Positions 36,415-52,152 of a DNA stretch of 64,000 bases are shown here, piece by piece (position 1 is the stretch's first letter; each line of letters starts with the position of its first letter). This DNA comes from Rotaria macrura (taxonomy: Eukaryota > Rotifera > Eurotatoria > Philodinida > Philodinidae). The stretch is from assembly GCA_900239685.1 (NCBI GenBank), contig OENT01000038.1, positions 186,001-250,000 on the forward strand. Reading direction: 5' to 3'. Below the pieces are notes generated by a model. That model was not told the origin of the DNA, ran no database searches, and worked only from the letters and a program-made list of their open reading frames with translations. The position numbers and the translations under genes are program-made.

Positions 36415-39400
36415 TGCTAATTATTATTATTGTTGTTGTTGTTGTTGTTTTGGTCTTTATTAAAATAAAAACTAAAAATCATGCTTATCGATATGTTTAA
36501 CAGTATCGAACATATCCCAATAAACGAAAAATAATCATTCCAATGCAGATAGTTGATTTTTTAAATGTTGAGTACACTATAAATATTTATCGATAGATTT
36601 TTATTTTACTCTGAAGCTCATGTTCATAAATATGAAACAGACCATTTAATGATTCTGCGTCAATGATTGCATCTTGTAATGATTATAATAATTCTATCCT
36701 TTAGCATGTTGCGACTGCTTGATTATAACTACTGATAATTATCTTCTATGGAAAAAAGTCTTCTGTTTAACGAAATACCTCATCTGATTACCATCGTTTG
36801 TGCATGTTGCTTTCATTGAAATTAAATCATTAACAATAATAATATATAATAATAGGTACATCGTGTATAGTTGTGCTTGTTAAAAAAGTTCTTAAAATGA
36901 TTACTACAAATGAATCTCTTCATTTAATTCAGAAAAGAAAGGGTCTACTGAAACGTGCTTTCTGGAAAATATCATCGTACATAGTAAGCCGTTTGAGCAC
37001 AACTACTTTCGGCTTATAATTTAAAATAAATACTATCAAGAATGTTAGTTGATATTGTAATGCTGAACAATGAGCAAGCCTCAATGATAGTATTTATTGA
37101 ACAAAAACAGAAAGCAGTCAGATCAGTTTTATACTTCGAATTATGTAAATGAATAATATCCAATGAAGACTTGAGAATGAACAATAATATTGAGTTGATC
37201 TGCGAAAACGTTGTTTTATACAATACTCTACTCTCTCCATTCAATAATCTATTGAAAACTAAAATATACATTCTTGCTTGTATGTCAAAGATCATGACAT
37301 AACCCTAGCCATAGTGAGATCTTTTGTTTTGTTCATTGTGTCTCATAAGAGAATAACGACGAGAAAGTTTTATATTTTAAAACTGACATCTGATTCCTAA
37401 GTGAGTCTGTTGTTTAATAGGCAAAAAAATGAATGACAAAACAACAGAAATCTAATGGTTTCTTGTTTCTGACATGGCCTTGGGATTAAAAAACAGGTTT
37501 TCTATTAAAATAGAAATCCTGTTACATCTCTGGAATATGCAGTCGTAACAGTCTAACTGGAAAGAATCTGAAACATGTCTGCTGCTTGACATGAAAACAA
37601 AGCATATTTTTCCAGCAAAAATTAACGACAAATTTACTAAAAAGTAGGGTGTCAAATAAAGATCATATCAATATTGAAATCTGAAATCTCGCAGTTGGAT
37701 TTCATCTGTATAAGTCACTAGTTCTTCATTGTTTAACGTCAATGTACTGGCGTTTGATAGCCATAGACAACTAACTCCAACTAGAGAATGGAAATTTTCA
37801 AATCTTGATAATGTTATTCGAATGGTTCGAGGTATCTGCATTCAAAAGTCTATTTTTGTCATCGAAGTAATTTAACATCAGTCAGGAAGAAAATATTAAA
37901 GGAAATGATCCCGGAATTGTCATCGTAGTCGTAAAAACTGGTAAAAAGATGTCATTGAATCTGAGAGTTTAAAATAGCTTACGAATGTCAATAGTTGTAA
38001 GTTCATATTTGGTGGGCCTACTGTAATGATTGTTTTATATTTTTGTAATATAAATAGCTGATAAGATTCTTCAGATCAACTGAAGAGTGTCCAACTAATC
38101 CTTGCAACAACACATTCAAATTGAATCGCAAGAGACTTATTCATGGGCTAAAAACTTAACTATCTCGTACGAATGTATATGACTTTGTTTGCTTGATCAA
38201 GCATTTCTATGATAAAACATTGTTTTTGTTTCTCTTTGAGAACTGAATAGGTTCATATCATGGAGCATTTTTCAAAATTTTCTTATCAATAGCATACATT
38301 GGCTTTGATATACCATCTTTTGGTACGCTAAATACATACTAGTTTTTAGTGTGCCATTCTTTTCTGTTGTACTCGATCAACCTGACATAAAATAGAAGAA
38401 AGAGAACTTTTGAACAATCAGGAAATAATAATAAGATTTTTTTTTAGAGACAAAATATCTGATCAATCATGACAGTTATGACCGCACGTGTGAACACTAA
38501 TAACATCAAGTATGCCTTGAAATCTTTCGGACTAAAATGTGATTTATGACCCAATACGTGAGATCAATAGAATGCTGTGGAGATTTTTGACAAATTTTCA
38601 AACATCCGAGTAGCTCTCATATGCAACAAGAAATAAGAAATTATGACCGAGTATATTTTGACACAAAAAGAAGCATCGGCAGAACTATGATGAAGCGATC
38701 ATCTCAAAACATGTATGAAACTCATTCTTCTTCTCCTTTCTTCTTCTCTTTTTAGAAGTAGAAAGGGAAATTCTCAATAGTTATTGACGTCGATAGCATG
38801 AATGATAAGTTAGTTGATCTGAACTACACCTTTACGGACGTTTAGTTGGGATTGTCAGAAGATTCACACATAATCAGAACATTTAACACCAAAATTTCAA
38901 CTCATTGGAAAACATTAATTAAAATTGGTGAGTCTTCTAACAATCAGCATTCCCATATTTTTCAACTGGAACTAATTATAAAAATAGTTCTTAATGAAAG
39001 TAGACGATATTTGCAAATTCTTTTAATATAGATGAATTTATGTAAAATAAAAATGAGTTTCTTGTTTGTCATGATCTTCCGAGATTATATGTTTATTAAT
39101 GTTGAAACTTTGATTGACATATATGTAAACACAAAAAAAAATCTCCTAGAAAGCATTTGTTGCATGTGATTAGAAAGTTTCCCAACATAGAAAATCTTCC
39201 AGTTATTCGACAGATTCTATCCAATGTCTTCATCAATCTACAAAAACGATAGGCTTCATCATAGGCAGAATATGATAAAAAGATTCATCATTGACTGTCA
39301 TCATAGAATATTTAGTAAACATAATAGAATTCATTGAGAAAGTCACTTCATTTTTTTTTAAACTGAAATACAACTTTTTTTCCTCTTTCGAACATGTTTC

Positions 39401-42400
39401 AAGTATGCTCTGATAATATGTAAATTGATGACTTGTGTTTGAATTTTACTGAAATTATCTTCTAGACAGTGGTTTTTCATTGCTTTCATAGCTCTACATA
39501 TATAGAACGAAGAAATATGCAGAAGTAAAGAATCTTCTCTTATTAATGTTGATAGAAAAAATATGATTCTATTTGTTGTTTCTATCTATTTAAATTTATT
39601 CTTTTGTATCTTATACTTGAAACACGACGAAACGTTTCTTTACCCTGATCTTAAAAATATTGTTTCTTCAGTAATTTATTTATATTGTATCGATTCCTGT
39701 AAAGATTGTGAAGTTTTGTGATTGCATTCAAGCACACTAATCGAATTTGGTTTACTTACATTAAGTCAGTGTCATTAAAAAGATATGATATTCAATAATG
39801 AAAAACTCTGAAAAATAAGATTGAATTATAATCAAAAAACCTAAGACACAGTGACCTACACTCATGATTAGATTTAAGTTAACAAAGTACTGTCTGCTTT
39901 CTTGTCATCGGCATGATATAGAACATTCGTCGATGTTATTAAACCGATTTAGTATCAAAGGGAAGTATAGATTAGAAGCTAATCGTTATAAATTCAGCAC
40001 GACAAAAACAGAAAATAGATTCGATGAAACGTTTGATTAGACAGAAGTATTCGATTACTGTCTCTTCTTCAAGTCAAGTAAATACACCTGAAAAATTGAC
40101 ATTATATTAATGAATGTTAATTTTGAGGCATCACAAAATGTCTATCTTCCTGTTGACCTACGGTTTAGAAAATATTGCTTCGTTAAAGAAAATAAATAAA
40201 TAAACAAATATATATATATGTTTCACACAGAGCAATAATGCCGATTTTCAAGTGAGACGAGACAATTGAATTGAGAAGGAAAATAGCCTTACAAATCCAT
40301 ATCAAAATTAATCCTCTTAGAAAAATTCAATATGCATGATTTTCAAAAAAAATAAAATCACAGTCATCTTTGGTAAAATTTCTTTTGTCTAATTTTATAT
40401 ATATATATATGAAAAATACTACTGATGAATGAATGCATTTAATTAGATAGCTTCAACGATTTCAATCAAATTGAAAGGCTAAAAGATATGTAGTAGTTTG
40501 TTACATTTAATAAAACACTCAACTTTTTATAAAAATGAGAATAGTTCAACCAAAATTAAGAATACTTTGCATTTATGTCAGTGAATGCGATAAGTTTATG
40601 AATTCAACATTTTGTTAAAATGCTCCATTTCATGAGGCTTTATCATATCATTACATTCAATGATTCATTTCGTTTCTTTTTCTTACTTAGATATCATTTC
40701 TGAACTTAGATATTTATTTCCTCACAAATATTGTTTTCTAAAACTATTTTTAGTAACGATTACATCATTTGCATCTGTTCTTTTTTGTTTGTTCAATGCC
40801 TCGATTTATCATAATTATGCTTGAATGTGTGTATGCTTCAGATTCAGATGAATAATTATTTAATTTTTATCTATTATCTTAAAGAATATTATTTCTGATT
40901 CCCAAGGAACGAAAGTTCTCTTTTCTGTCTTCTGGTTCTTTGGAACCATAGGAAAAACATATGTATGTACTAGAATCATTTATAAAAACCAGTTACATAA
41001 GATCTCGACAAAAGATCTCAATAGCCGTACACTCCAAAGAGAAAAGAGAGACATACATGAAAGCATATAAATACCAAATCGTGTTGTCATGTCGATTACA
41101 CGATTGACGAAGTTATTCATTCGATTCTTGCCGTCTTTTTCTTGTTATCAACATGGATATTATGCAGAAAACTATTATTAGACTTTTTCGATTGATAGCA
41201 TCTATTGACTTGCTACTTGTTTATCTCTTTCATTATGTAAAATTATCTTTTAATAGAATATTTTTTTCTTCATCCACAGAATGAACTCAGTAAGTACAAT
41301 GAATTTAATTTATCATGCATGAAACGACTAGAAAACACTGTTGAATATCATTATCACTCTATTTCTTGAACATGGACGAGGATAGATAGAAGAAGAAAAA
41401 AATGCATAATTTTGGAATAGATTTTTCCATGTATGAAATCCTTACAGATCTTCATAGTAGTCTACATATTTCTTCGTTTGTTTATGAGATAATTAACAGA
41501 AAAAAGTATGATTCAATTACAAATAATTTACTTCTACATCCACTACTTATCATTTTTCTTTCATCTTTTTCGCTCTTTCCAAGTGAATGTTGAATGAATA
41601 CTTATGCACGATTATTTTATTGTCATTACAAATCGACTAAGAGTCCATTAAATATCAAAAATTAAATGAGATACTTTCATTTGTTTTTGATGACATTTCT
41701 AACACTATTAACATGAAGATATCGTTCTATTATATTAATTCAACCAACGTCATTTGGATGGTTTAATTGGAAACTTTAGTATGATTTAATAAAGCTTCGC
41801 TTGAAACATAAACTATTTTCTGACAGACTTGAATTTATATTTAATGACTAGAGCAAGAAAAGCAAGTACATTCTTGAATCCATATCTAAGAAATCTTAGA
41901 TATTTTTCAATTTCTTTTTTGGCATGATATGTTATTTTGAGATAGTTGAGCATTTTTCTATTGAATTTTGTATTCAAATTTTCATAATTTATGAGAAATA
42001 AAGAAAAAAGAGAATGTTCATTTAGACATGAAGACACTCAATCTGAAACTTAAATAAGAATTTTGGGTTTAGTGAATAGAAGAAAATAGATATCATAATT
42101 AGATGCACTATTACAATTAAGGCCATCTACTATTTCATAATGAATAATTAATCTTTGTTTTTTTCGGTTTTTTTAATTAATTATAGAAGTATGAATTCTT
42201 TCATATCTAAAACACAAATACGTAAGAGGTTACTATTTTCCATGCACGTATAGCCAACATAGCAATATTCTAATTATTAGAGTAGGCTATCTGCCTAGCT
42301 GAATTTGTTTTCTTTATTCTTTTAGAAAAATAGCTCGTTTGATACATTTGATTTTTATGAATTCTGACGCGTTTCTTTCACTTACATAATTCATAAGTTT

Positions 42401-45400
42401 TCGACAAATTTAGTTGACCTTAGATATTGCAGTAGTATATAACGATAAACAGCATCTATCAGAAAGTGAGAGACTTATTCTGAATTGGGATAATTCTGTA
42501 CACAGCAACATTTTAGTGCTGATTAAGAAAGAAAGAAAAGGCACAGATCGATCTTCCACAAGAATTGAATATATTCATGAAGTTGCATGTAATGAGATAA
42601 TTAATCTTTTGCAGCTGTAAATTGTTTTCTATTCTATTTAATTACTTGTAAACGACTTGGATTATCGGCTTTATTTATATTATTAGGGTAGTGGTAATTA
42701 GTTATCATTGACATCAAAATCCTCTACTTCTTATTCTATCATGTAGTGATTTTATGAGTACTGATATTAAATAGAGTTAGTGTGTATTTCGATTGTGAAT
42801 GCAAGTCAATCATACAATTCATAAACAATAGAACTAATATGGATGAGAGATTGAATGATTACTTTGAATACAAATCAGACCAACACTAGTTAATGATATT
42901 AATAATTAATTTTGACGTAATTCAATAATATTTAAGTTATATTAGAAATAATCAAACGTAGAATAGACTTCTTGTTAATCTTACCGATAATTGAATCTTG
43001 AAAATTGATAGATTCTTGTATCCTGATTAGATTTACTCATAAGAATAAAACTAAATATCTAATAATTAATAGTTTCTTTAATTTGCAGAAAATTTGATTT
43101 TACTTCTTTTTTCATTTTCTCGTAAGAAATCGTCTTTTTAGCCCTTTTAAGAATAGACGAATGCATGATAATACCCTTCTCATTATATATCTCTTTTTTT
43201 TCAGTTTCCTGTTTTTTCCAGTTCTCTACTTCGCAACAGCACCATTACTAACAGCCAGATTCACGAATATAATAAGTATTAACAAGAATTTTTCAATCCA
43301 TTGTTAAATATGATTCATGTCCTGTTCTACTTTTATTTGTTTTATTTTTCTAAGTCTTATTAAGCCACCTTGCGTTAAAACTAGGGGCCTGCATACAGTT
43401 AGTATGTTTTATCAAGGACTTTTTCAATTACTCAGTTATAATCCTTCCAATCGTAAAATTAGGGGAAAAATATCTCCACAAGTGTTACTGATGAATCTCT
43501 TATGCGAAATGAACTATATGAGACAAATTTCAGTATAACGTTTTGAAGCATATTGAGGCATTCATCGAAGATGATCTCACTGAATTTTTCAATGAAATGC
43601 TCTAGCTTTCATGATTTCATATTGATAGCAGACTACTGATTTCGAGTACAAACTTGGTACTAATGTTGATCTTATTATCAGATATGCGCTTCGAAAGCTT
43701 TAGCGTGTTTTTTTTTATTAAAAATAACATAAGATACATATGTAAGGATAAAATTCATTTTTTTCTCACTAGTCGTGAGCTTCAAACGAATCTTAAGATG
43801 GAGAATCAATGAGGAAAGTTGCAAATTTTATAATGAAAACTGGACGTAATTAGAAACGAGATCGAAAGTAGAAAATCACATCATACTTATTCAAAGATAA
43901 GCTGTGATCGAGGAATAAGTGTAATCTCGTTCGAAAAATGATTCAGTATGTGAAGAAGTGCAGTCTTTAGTTATGTTTTATGAGAGTCGTTTGATGAGAA
44001 CTTGAAAGTAGAAAGTTTTCTCTGAATGATATTGACAGTCGAAAACTCAAGTTAGCAGTATGTAGTAACATGATAGAAATTCATAGAACTCGAAATTTAT
44101 TATACTTTATATTCAGAAATCCATATCTTCCAATAAGAGCTTAGAGGTGTACGTTTTGGTAGCATGTTAAGTTGTTGATTGTTAACATGATCTATATGAT
44201 AGTAAAAAAAATTGATATGAATGTCTCTCGAAACAATCCAGTGACGATTCCATTACTGATCGACCGCTAGTTTCTTAGCATATCATGTTTAATTTTCTGA
44301 TCACTCTCATGAGAACGTAAAAATGTCATGAAGTAAGAAGATAAAGTGAGAAAGATTTGTAAAATATCTAAGAAATACAATAATTATTTGAATTTCAAAC
44401 AGTCATTGTAGAAGTTTGTCAATGATATTTATCGATTTCATCTGTATTTTAGTATATGTTTCAAAAGTATTAGATGACTGCTTGTAATAAGAGTCCGAAG
44501 CATGCATATCCGTATTGCAGTTACGGATTAATCTGAACGTCATCACCTTAATGATAGATTCAGAAATTAGAGATCGATTTTATCGTCTAGTTATTTATCG
44601 TGTACCATTGTATTAATTAAGATGACTCTACGTTTTTCATTTGCATCAACATCCTTAATGAATAAATCCTCAAACCATTGAGTTTCTCTTTCAAAGATTT
44701 CATTTAATAATATACGAGAATAGTTAAATACGTTGATAGACAAGATCTATTTCTTCATCGATTCGCATATTGTTGATAGGTATTTTTTTCTGAAAGAATA
44801 ATTGATTGTTTTTCTAATATGATGAAGTAATAAGAATAGATAGCTACTTTTGATAAATTCTTTAGCTCTAAATGTAGATAAATGTTCACGTCATGTTTCT
44901 TGATGAATACATAGCTGTATTCAACCTATGATTTTGTAACAGAATGACTGCATGTGATCCTCATTCTCATGTTTATAAATACGATATTTCTCTAGAGTCA
45001 CTTTTCTAAAGAAAAACTCAATAGATTCGTCTACAATGTAGAGAGACACTTCATCTTTGTTTGCGGTCTGTTTTGGTGTTGCCTATTGTTGTCATGGCTT
45101 TTTGATCATAAAATCGAAGAGCCAAGGGGCCAAACCCTATTTTCTCTCTCGAGCTTTCGAATAGCTAATAAAAAGAAACATAATGAGAGTATTTTTAGGA
45201 TATGTGCCGGCTTGAAAAACTACCACCATTTTATATATTAATATTAATACAAATCGTATCGTAAAGATAATACTTCTATAGATTTCTTATTCGTACAATA
45301 TAATGATGAATGTAGTTTCGAAATAAATTGAGCTAAATACAAAAACAAACCATTCATTCGTAAAATAATAAAAATACAGAACTTTTCAATCCACTGATAG

Positions 45401-46087
45401 TTGTCTTTTTATTAATGATTTTCGAATGATAAGCGATATGATCTTTTTCAATTTGAAATACTTTTTTATTATTTGCCAAGGAATATCGCTTGTATCTAAT
45501 AGAGAAATTTCGTTTCGTAGAGCAATAGATCTGCCTATGGATCACTTTTTCTTCAGTTTAATAGTCTATTTCTTTTCTTTTTTCTTCCCTCTTGCTTTTT
45601 TTCTCTACATCATAGTAACACTTACAAGAACTCGTTTTCAGTGAAGCATGTTTACAGTAAGTAGAAAGAAGAGGAAAAAAACTACATTTAGAATAGAATT
45701 ATATAGAGACATTTATGAAGACAATAACTATATTTTAACAAAAGAAATTGCTAGTGTCATAATAAGGCATCAATAGTATATTTCTATTGCGCTTTGAAAA
45801 GCAAGTCATTTTGTTTGACATGGTTAGTATCTTTGATCATAGTTCAGCTTCAAGAAGCCTTGTACTACGCTAGATAACAATATTCGTTGCTTGTCATTTA
45901 TTCAAGAGAGCGATAACGAGAGAATTACGCATTTGTCAATAGGATAGTGAATGATGAAAATGAATTAAATAAAATAATCTGAATTAAGTCAAAACGAATA
46001 AGGAGAATACCAATGAATCCTCAAGTATCTATTAATAATTTTTCTTGTTCTAATATTTAGATGATTTACTAACCCATAAAACTAACA
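36415..46087. other. Long gene-poor AT-rich region
   Basis: Nearly 10 kb without a supported gene. Simple repeats include (TTG)n at about 36431-36449, and short (TA)n runs near 40207-40218 and 40398-40410. The UTP18 polyadenylation signal is near 36463. Short open frames (for example 42414-42620 and 43317-43538, plus strand) have no recognisable domain and no convincing splice partners. An acceptor-like tttag ending at 46060 may close a 5' UTR intron of the GPCR. Confidence 0.45.
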
Positions 46088-49000
46088 ATGACAACATTGA
46101 TTAATATTAGTCTTATGACATATTTTTCATTGGTAGCTATCATGGGCATACTTGGCAATGGTGTTATTTTATTAGCATACGGAAATCGGTGGAATTCAGC
46201 GAAATCTACATCAGTCATATTTATACTTATTCTTGCTTGTGTAGATTTATGGACCTGTTTAATTGTTGTACCTGCCATTGCAATAATGGAATATCGTGAT
46301 TTTGATGTGCCAACACCAATATGTCGTTTTTATTCTTTTTCGAAAAACCTTATTATTACTTCATCCTTTATTATGTCATTTATTGCTTTTGATCGTTTTT
46401 TAAACATTGCCGTACCACACTGTAAATTACTGAATCCACGGCGAGTCAAAGTAAGTAACAAGAAACAAAAAAGAAGAAAAGACTTGGACACTCAGATGGT
46501 AGAATTTATGATGAGAAAAAAAAGAATATGATTACAGAACATCCATAATAGTGATTACATTAATATTAACACTGAATTGAGCACATCTCGTATTCCAGCG
46601 AGTTTTTTCAACGACGGTAAATGGCGAGAAAAAATATATAGTTTCAAAGTTTATTTATATCTGCATTTAGAGCACACTCTAGCATATTTTTTCAGACTGT
46701 TTAAGTTTACTATTATTCTTATATTATTAAACAAAACCGGTTTTGTTTTCTTTATCTAGTGACGCTTTGCAGTAGTTTTATCGAAATTTTCTATGAACTG
46801 AATAAGAAGAGAATATTGAGTCTATCTGTCGAACACATACATGATCGATGATATTTTTTTCGTAATGATTCATCATCCACAAATACACTGATTGTTCTGA
46901 CTTTTAATTCTATGCCATGCCAATTACACTAATCATAGTTTGATAAATCTTTCGCAAATGTTTTAGATTGTTTTTGTTTCGATTAATGTTTCTTTGTTGA
47001 TTATAATTAGTAGGTATCTTTCAACAATCCATGCATGATTTTTCATTCATATCTAGTCAATTTATTCTTATATTGTATCTTGAAATACTAACATAGTAAT
47101 TGTTGACAACTGGGAAGAATTGAAATCAAAGATATCTCATCATAGAAAGGAGAGATGATACTTGATCTTAAAACTTTTCAAATTCCTATTCCAATGGTTC
47201 TCTCTATGTATATACTTGTATGAAGTGTAATAATAAAGCAATGAGAATCTGATTGACTTCTTATGAGTTTCTCAATCGAACAACTTGACATTTAATTCGA
47301 TGATATAGGTTATGGAGTCGAGAATAATATAATCCAACAGCTGACATGCTTTTCTTTCTTCCGATCTATGTATTCAATATTGTTCCTCGGATCCATTAGA
47401 TAATATTTGTAAATGTCAATCTATTCTCTATATTCAGCAAGATTATGTGTCACTTAAAATTTAAATATATAATTAAGTTATCTTCTAAAAAGAAGTGCAT
47501 CATAATAACTTCATTACATTTGGATTGCTCGCATTATCACTTCTTTCAGTATACCCCTATTCAAATTTCAATAATCAGGAATTACTTAGTCAAGCTACTA
47601 GACATTATGAAATTCTAGATTGATAATTTTCTATGATGTACAAAATATGGAAATGAAACAGGAAATCGTAACTCGACATAACAAAAAAACAATACAGTGA
47701 ATAAGAAATTTCATTAAAAGTGTTATATCTAAAAAGATTAGATGTGTATAATCCATGTAATAACACTTTAGTTCATGACGTTTAGAACTTTAATAAACAA
47801 TATTCAGTTTCTTTTCTTGTCAAGTTGACCTAAGGTTCTTTTTGAAACAATGAGTTCATTTTCATTAATAATAAACTTTTCGATGGAAATGTTTTTCTCC
47901 ACAGTATACAGATTCTATCTGCTGCAACTGTTAAACGTTTTTAAATCTCAATTAGTAAGTGTTTTTCTTGATTATTTTTATCCGGATTAGTGTTGACAAC
48001 TTTTCAATATATGCACAACCACTAAATTTGACATGAAATTCGTGTTTGTTCTGAAAATTCAGCGTTTTAATCATGTACATTGAGGATTTATTCGATACCT
48101 AATTGTAGTGAAGAATTTATTTGTTGCTAATTCTTTTTCTCTTATTAGTTAATTGAATACTGAAACATATTGTCATATAATTAACAAAGAAAACAAGTCA
48201 GAAGCATTTCGTGATGTTTTTAATAATTACTACGAAATAAACATGACACTTTTTTTACGCTGATTAAATTCAAAATCTCTATTCGAATATCTCAGAGAAA
48301 AAGTAATTTATTAAAGTAGCTAGAACTTTTATAGATTGCTTCATAGAAGTATCATGCTTCTTTTTGTATGTAAACGCTGACAGTACATATTCATATTCTA
48401 TAAATGTCCAAAAACTCACGTTAACAATATTGATATGAAATTTTTCATCCATTACATCGATTCCTAATTGTTATTGATTCTTATTGCTTATGATGAGAGG
48501 CTCTGATGTTTTTTTATTTCTAGTATCATTTTTATTTTGTGACTAAGAAAAACAGCAGTGAATGACATTGATATACTAAGGAATCACGTGTAATTCTTCG
48601 TATTTTGTTTTTGGATTAATTAAATAATAGTCCTTCTTTATCACGTATCCTGAATTTGCAATTACGGAAATCTAATATTTCCAGTAATTCGGAAAGATCC
48701 CATTACTGCAAAAAAAAATGTCTCATAAATTCAATACAATCAACTGCATATATAAATAAAGAATATCTAGTATATAAGAAACCTTTCTTTTTTTGAAGTA
48801 TGTTAATAGTCACTAGAAGATGTCCTTGAAGTAAAGAAAGAAACGTATGCTATACTAATAGTTGTTATGAATAATATTAATCATCATAAAACGTTGCATT
48901 TTATCGATGTGTATACATTAGTGAATATTTGAATTCATTAACAAGCATAGCATACATTTTGAACTGATTATATTATCATAGAGATTTTTTAATTTAGTCA

Positions 49001-52000
49001 AAGATACTAATTTTTGTTTATCAAGATACATTATTAAATGAAAATATCATTCAAGTTTCTGGTACTCATTTGTGAACAAGACGACATTTGTAGATGTAGA
49101 TATAGCTATCAAACGATATAAACCTAAGATTTACATTTTCTACAAGTTGTTATTTCCTCACTTGTGTCGTTCATATTGTCCACCATATAATTTCTCATGA
49201 AGATTTGAAAGAAAAATGTTTTTCCTCATTCAGAAGTCAAATTGGAAGAATTTTTCATTGTAAGAATCTTTTATTCTGAAGGATTGTCAAAATGAGGATA
49301 CTCCACACGAGTTGTGAGTATAAGTTGGAATTCATTCTTGGAACGCTAGTCGATTATAGTTTACTGGCCCCCGATACGATCATATTCTAAAATAGAAACA
49401 TTCTTGAATATTAGAAATGTCACTTATTGTCACAATAGATAATTGTTTTCATATAAAAGTAGTATAAGTTTTACAATACGACAATACATTCTAAGTGCTT
49501 TATTCAAATAATCTAAGGCAAGTTGCTCTAAAGGATCGGCAGTGTTGCCAATAATAAATATGCTCCTGTCATTGCAACTATATATCTATTTTAATGAGAA
49601 AATATGGCAATCGTCTCTCATGCGTAATGCTCATAATTTTAAATGACTGTTACTGACAAAATAATCAAATTAGAAAAACATAATAGTAGTTATATTCAGA
49701 TAATTTTGAGGAGCCTCTTTTCATGAATAACGATTCAAAACTATTTTCAAGAGAAAAAAAAACGCGAAATGAAAATTATACGATAGATCACCGATGATGT
49801 CACACTCAAGAATCTTCTATTTCTATAGGGTATATGAGAAATTGATGCATGCATGATGAGTTTAGACAAGTAAATTAATTCAGCTTGCTTTCATTTAAAA
49901 AAAAACAACTAATTAATCATGCGAATGAAAAGAAAATTAAGTTTTTCAAACATCAAAGATTCAAAAACTTGGAAAATCTTTATACACAGGTTTCTGAATA
50001 GAGTAAATCTTTCCTATTAAGGAAACACATTTTCTTCATCTAAAGAAGTAATGACCTTTATAGCTTCATGATTATATGAATCGATGGTAAGTGTTTAGTG
50101 AAACAACAAGGCATCTATCTCCCGTCAGGTTCCATCATTATTACTCTAAACAGATCTGAACTATTAGTATTTTATGAGGTCATTATTAGCAGTTTTTTGT
50201 CATTCAGTTATATAATTAACATAGAAGAATAAAAATATAATTGCTTTTTTTTAATTTACGACTGTAGGTAATAATTTGCCTTTTCAATTATTAATGCTGA
50301 CTAGTCTTTACTCATCCTTAATATGAGATACAATATTTGATGTCATAATAAACTCTTATTTGCATGATATGAGTACAAATAAGAATTACTTCATCGCTTA
50401 ACTTATGAATTCTTTCTCTCTTCAATTAAATGCAAAGAATATTCATACGAAAATTCGAATATTAAACCTATTCACATGGCTCGAAATGTTTATATGATTA
50501 TTTCGGAAGTATTTTTTTAGACGAATATTGAACTTTTAACTGAGAGACTAACAGGTGGAATCTTTGACAGTTGAGCTATTTATTAAATACAAAACCTAAA
50601 TACAAGGATCACTTTATTGTATATCTCTTTTCTCTACTTGTAGGTTTTATTAACATTGTTCATTTCAATAGGCATCGGACTTGGTACATTGACTGCATTA
50701 GCATTTTCAACTCAACCAGTTCGAAAATATTATCTTGCTACTTATAGTTTCATGTTAATGAATGAATCCTATGTAAAAGTCAATAATGAAGAAATATATT
50801 TAGATCCCGATCAAAATAGTTCATTTTTACCAGATATATTTCATTCAGTTACCGAACAACTTTCTTTACCTGATGATGCTAATATAACAGATCTTACATT
50901 ACAATACAGATCAACATCTGAACGATGTTTTGCTGATACATCAATTATATCTGAAACAATAAGAGATCTATTAAAGCATTTATCAAATAAGGTATTTTTT
51001 ACTTTAATTGGTATTGTCACCATTTTTTATACAATTACATTTGTACTTGCTTTACAACGGCAAAAACCACGTATACAAGCATTGAAGAAAAGTTTAAATG
51101 TTTTGAGTAAATTCGATTCTCATTCTTCAAATAAGTCTAATCGACAAGTAACTGATTCTATCGTTTCAATGCAACCGCCGTTCAATTCATCTCCAGCAAC
51201 AACAACCGTAACAATAACCACAAAACAAACTCAAACTTTACTGAATGAACTTGATATTTCTGATGATAATCTCATATCAACAACAAAAGCATCAAAGAAA
51301 TCTAATACAAATAATAAAGAAAAGCAATATGAAATGTCAAATTTAATAAATCCTAATAATGATGATAGCGACGATCAAACTCAGACATCACCAGTTCTTA
51401 CTAAGAAATCAATTAAGAAAAAGAAAAAAGCATCAGAAGAACAATACACAAGTATATCAGATGGCACTTCCGATGATTTACAACCAACAGCAGCACGAAA
51501 TCACGCTACAAAACAAGTATCATTTCAAGTTGATAGCCATCACAATGTATTATCTACTGAACAAAACCAACATGTGTCAATATCATCAAATTTTTTCAAT
51601 GGCGCATTAGATATCAACAATGATATGTATTATAAATTGCCATGTCCATGCTCAACAACACGTCAACTATTAATTAAATTTCATTTTGCTCGACCATCAT
51701 CCCGAACACGTCGATGGTTATGTTTTTGTTGTGTTAAAAAGCCTTCGCCAATTAATCATTGTCCATCAGTTGACATTGCAATACAAGACGAAACAACGAA
51801 AACATTAAATTCAACTGTTCAAAATAATCGTACAACAGTATCAAATAGTGAAACATTGCGAAAACAATTACATCGACATCGATTAAAACAAATACGAATG
51901 GCATCAACATTTTTAATTATAACAGTATCATTTGTTCTTTTTTATTTACCATCAATTTTAACTGCTGAACGAATTATAAAAAGTCCAATTATGATCTATT

Positions 52001-52152
52001 ATTTGTATTTATGTACTCATGCATTGAATCCACTTATTTATTGTTTTATGAATCCAAGTTTGCGCGCATATGTTATTTCAATGTTTAACTGTTGTAATAG
52101 ACAAAAAGAGCGAAATATTGGTAAAGGTAGAACATTGTTGCTTGAACGATGA
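46088..52152 (+). CDS. Class A (rhodopsin-like) G-protein-coupled receptor, two exons
   Basis: Seven-helix receptor, probably for a peptide or amine. Exon 1 (46088-46450) and exon 2 (50644-52152) are joined in phase 0 over a 4193-bp intron (gtaagt...tgtag); 623 residues. TM1 carries GILGNG, TM2 ACVD, TM3 starts after Cys in TPICRFY and ends DRF (for DRY); TM4-TM7 are in exon 2. ECL2 is long (about 90 residues) with the expected disulfide Cys at about 216. TM5 is at about 238-260. ICL3 is very long (about 261-539), rich in Ser/Thr/Asn/Gln with Lys-rich runs and a small Cys cluster. TM6 (540-561) reads FVLFYLP, so the usual Cys-Trp of CWxP is Phe-Tyr. TM7 has NPLIY; the tail is short. An in-frame TAA lies upstream of the ATG. 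The N-terminus is only about eight residues, so there is no room for a large ligand-binding ectodomain. The ligand is unknown. Confidence 0.85.

Noticed and set aside
46069-46278. Minus-strand frame opposite GPCR exon 1
   Set aside because: Shadow of the plus-strand coding sequence, which has clear seven-helix motifs.
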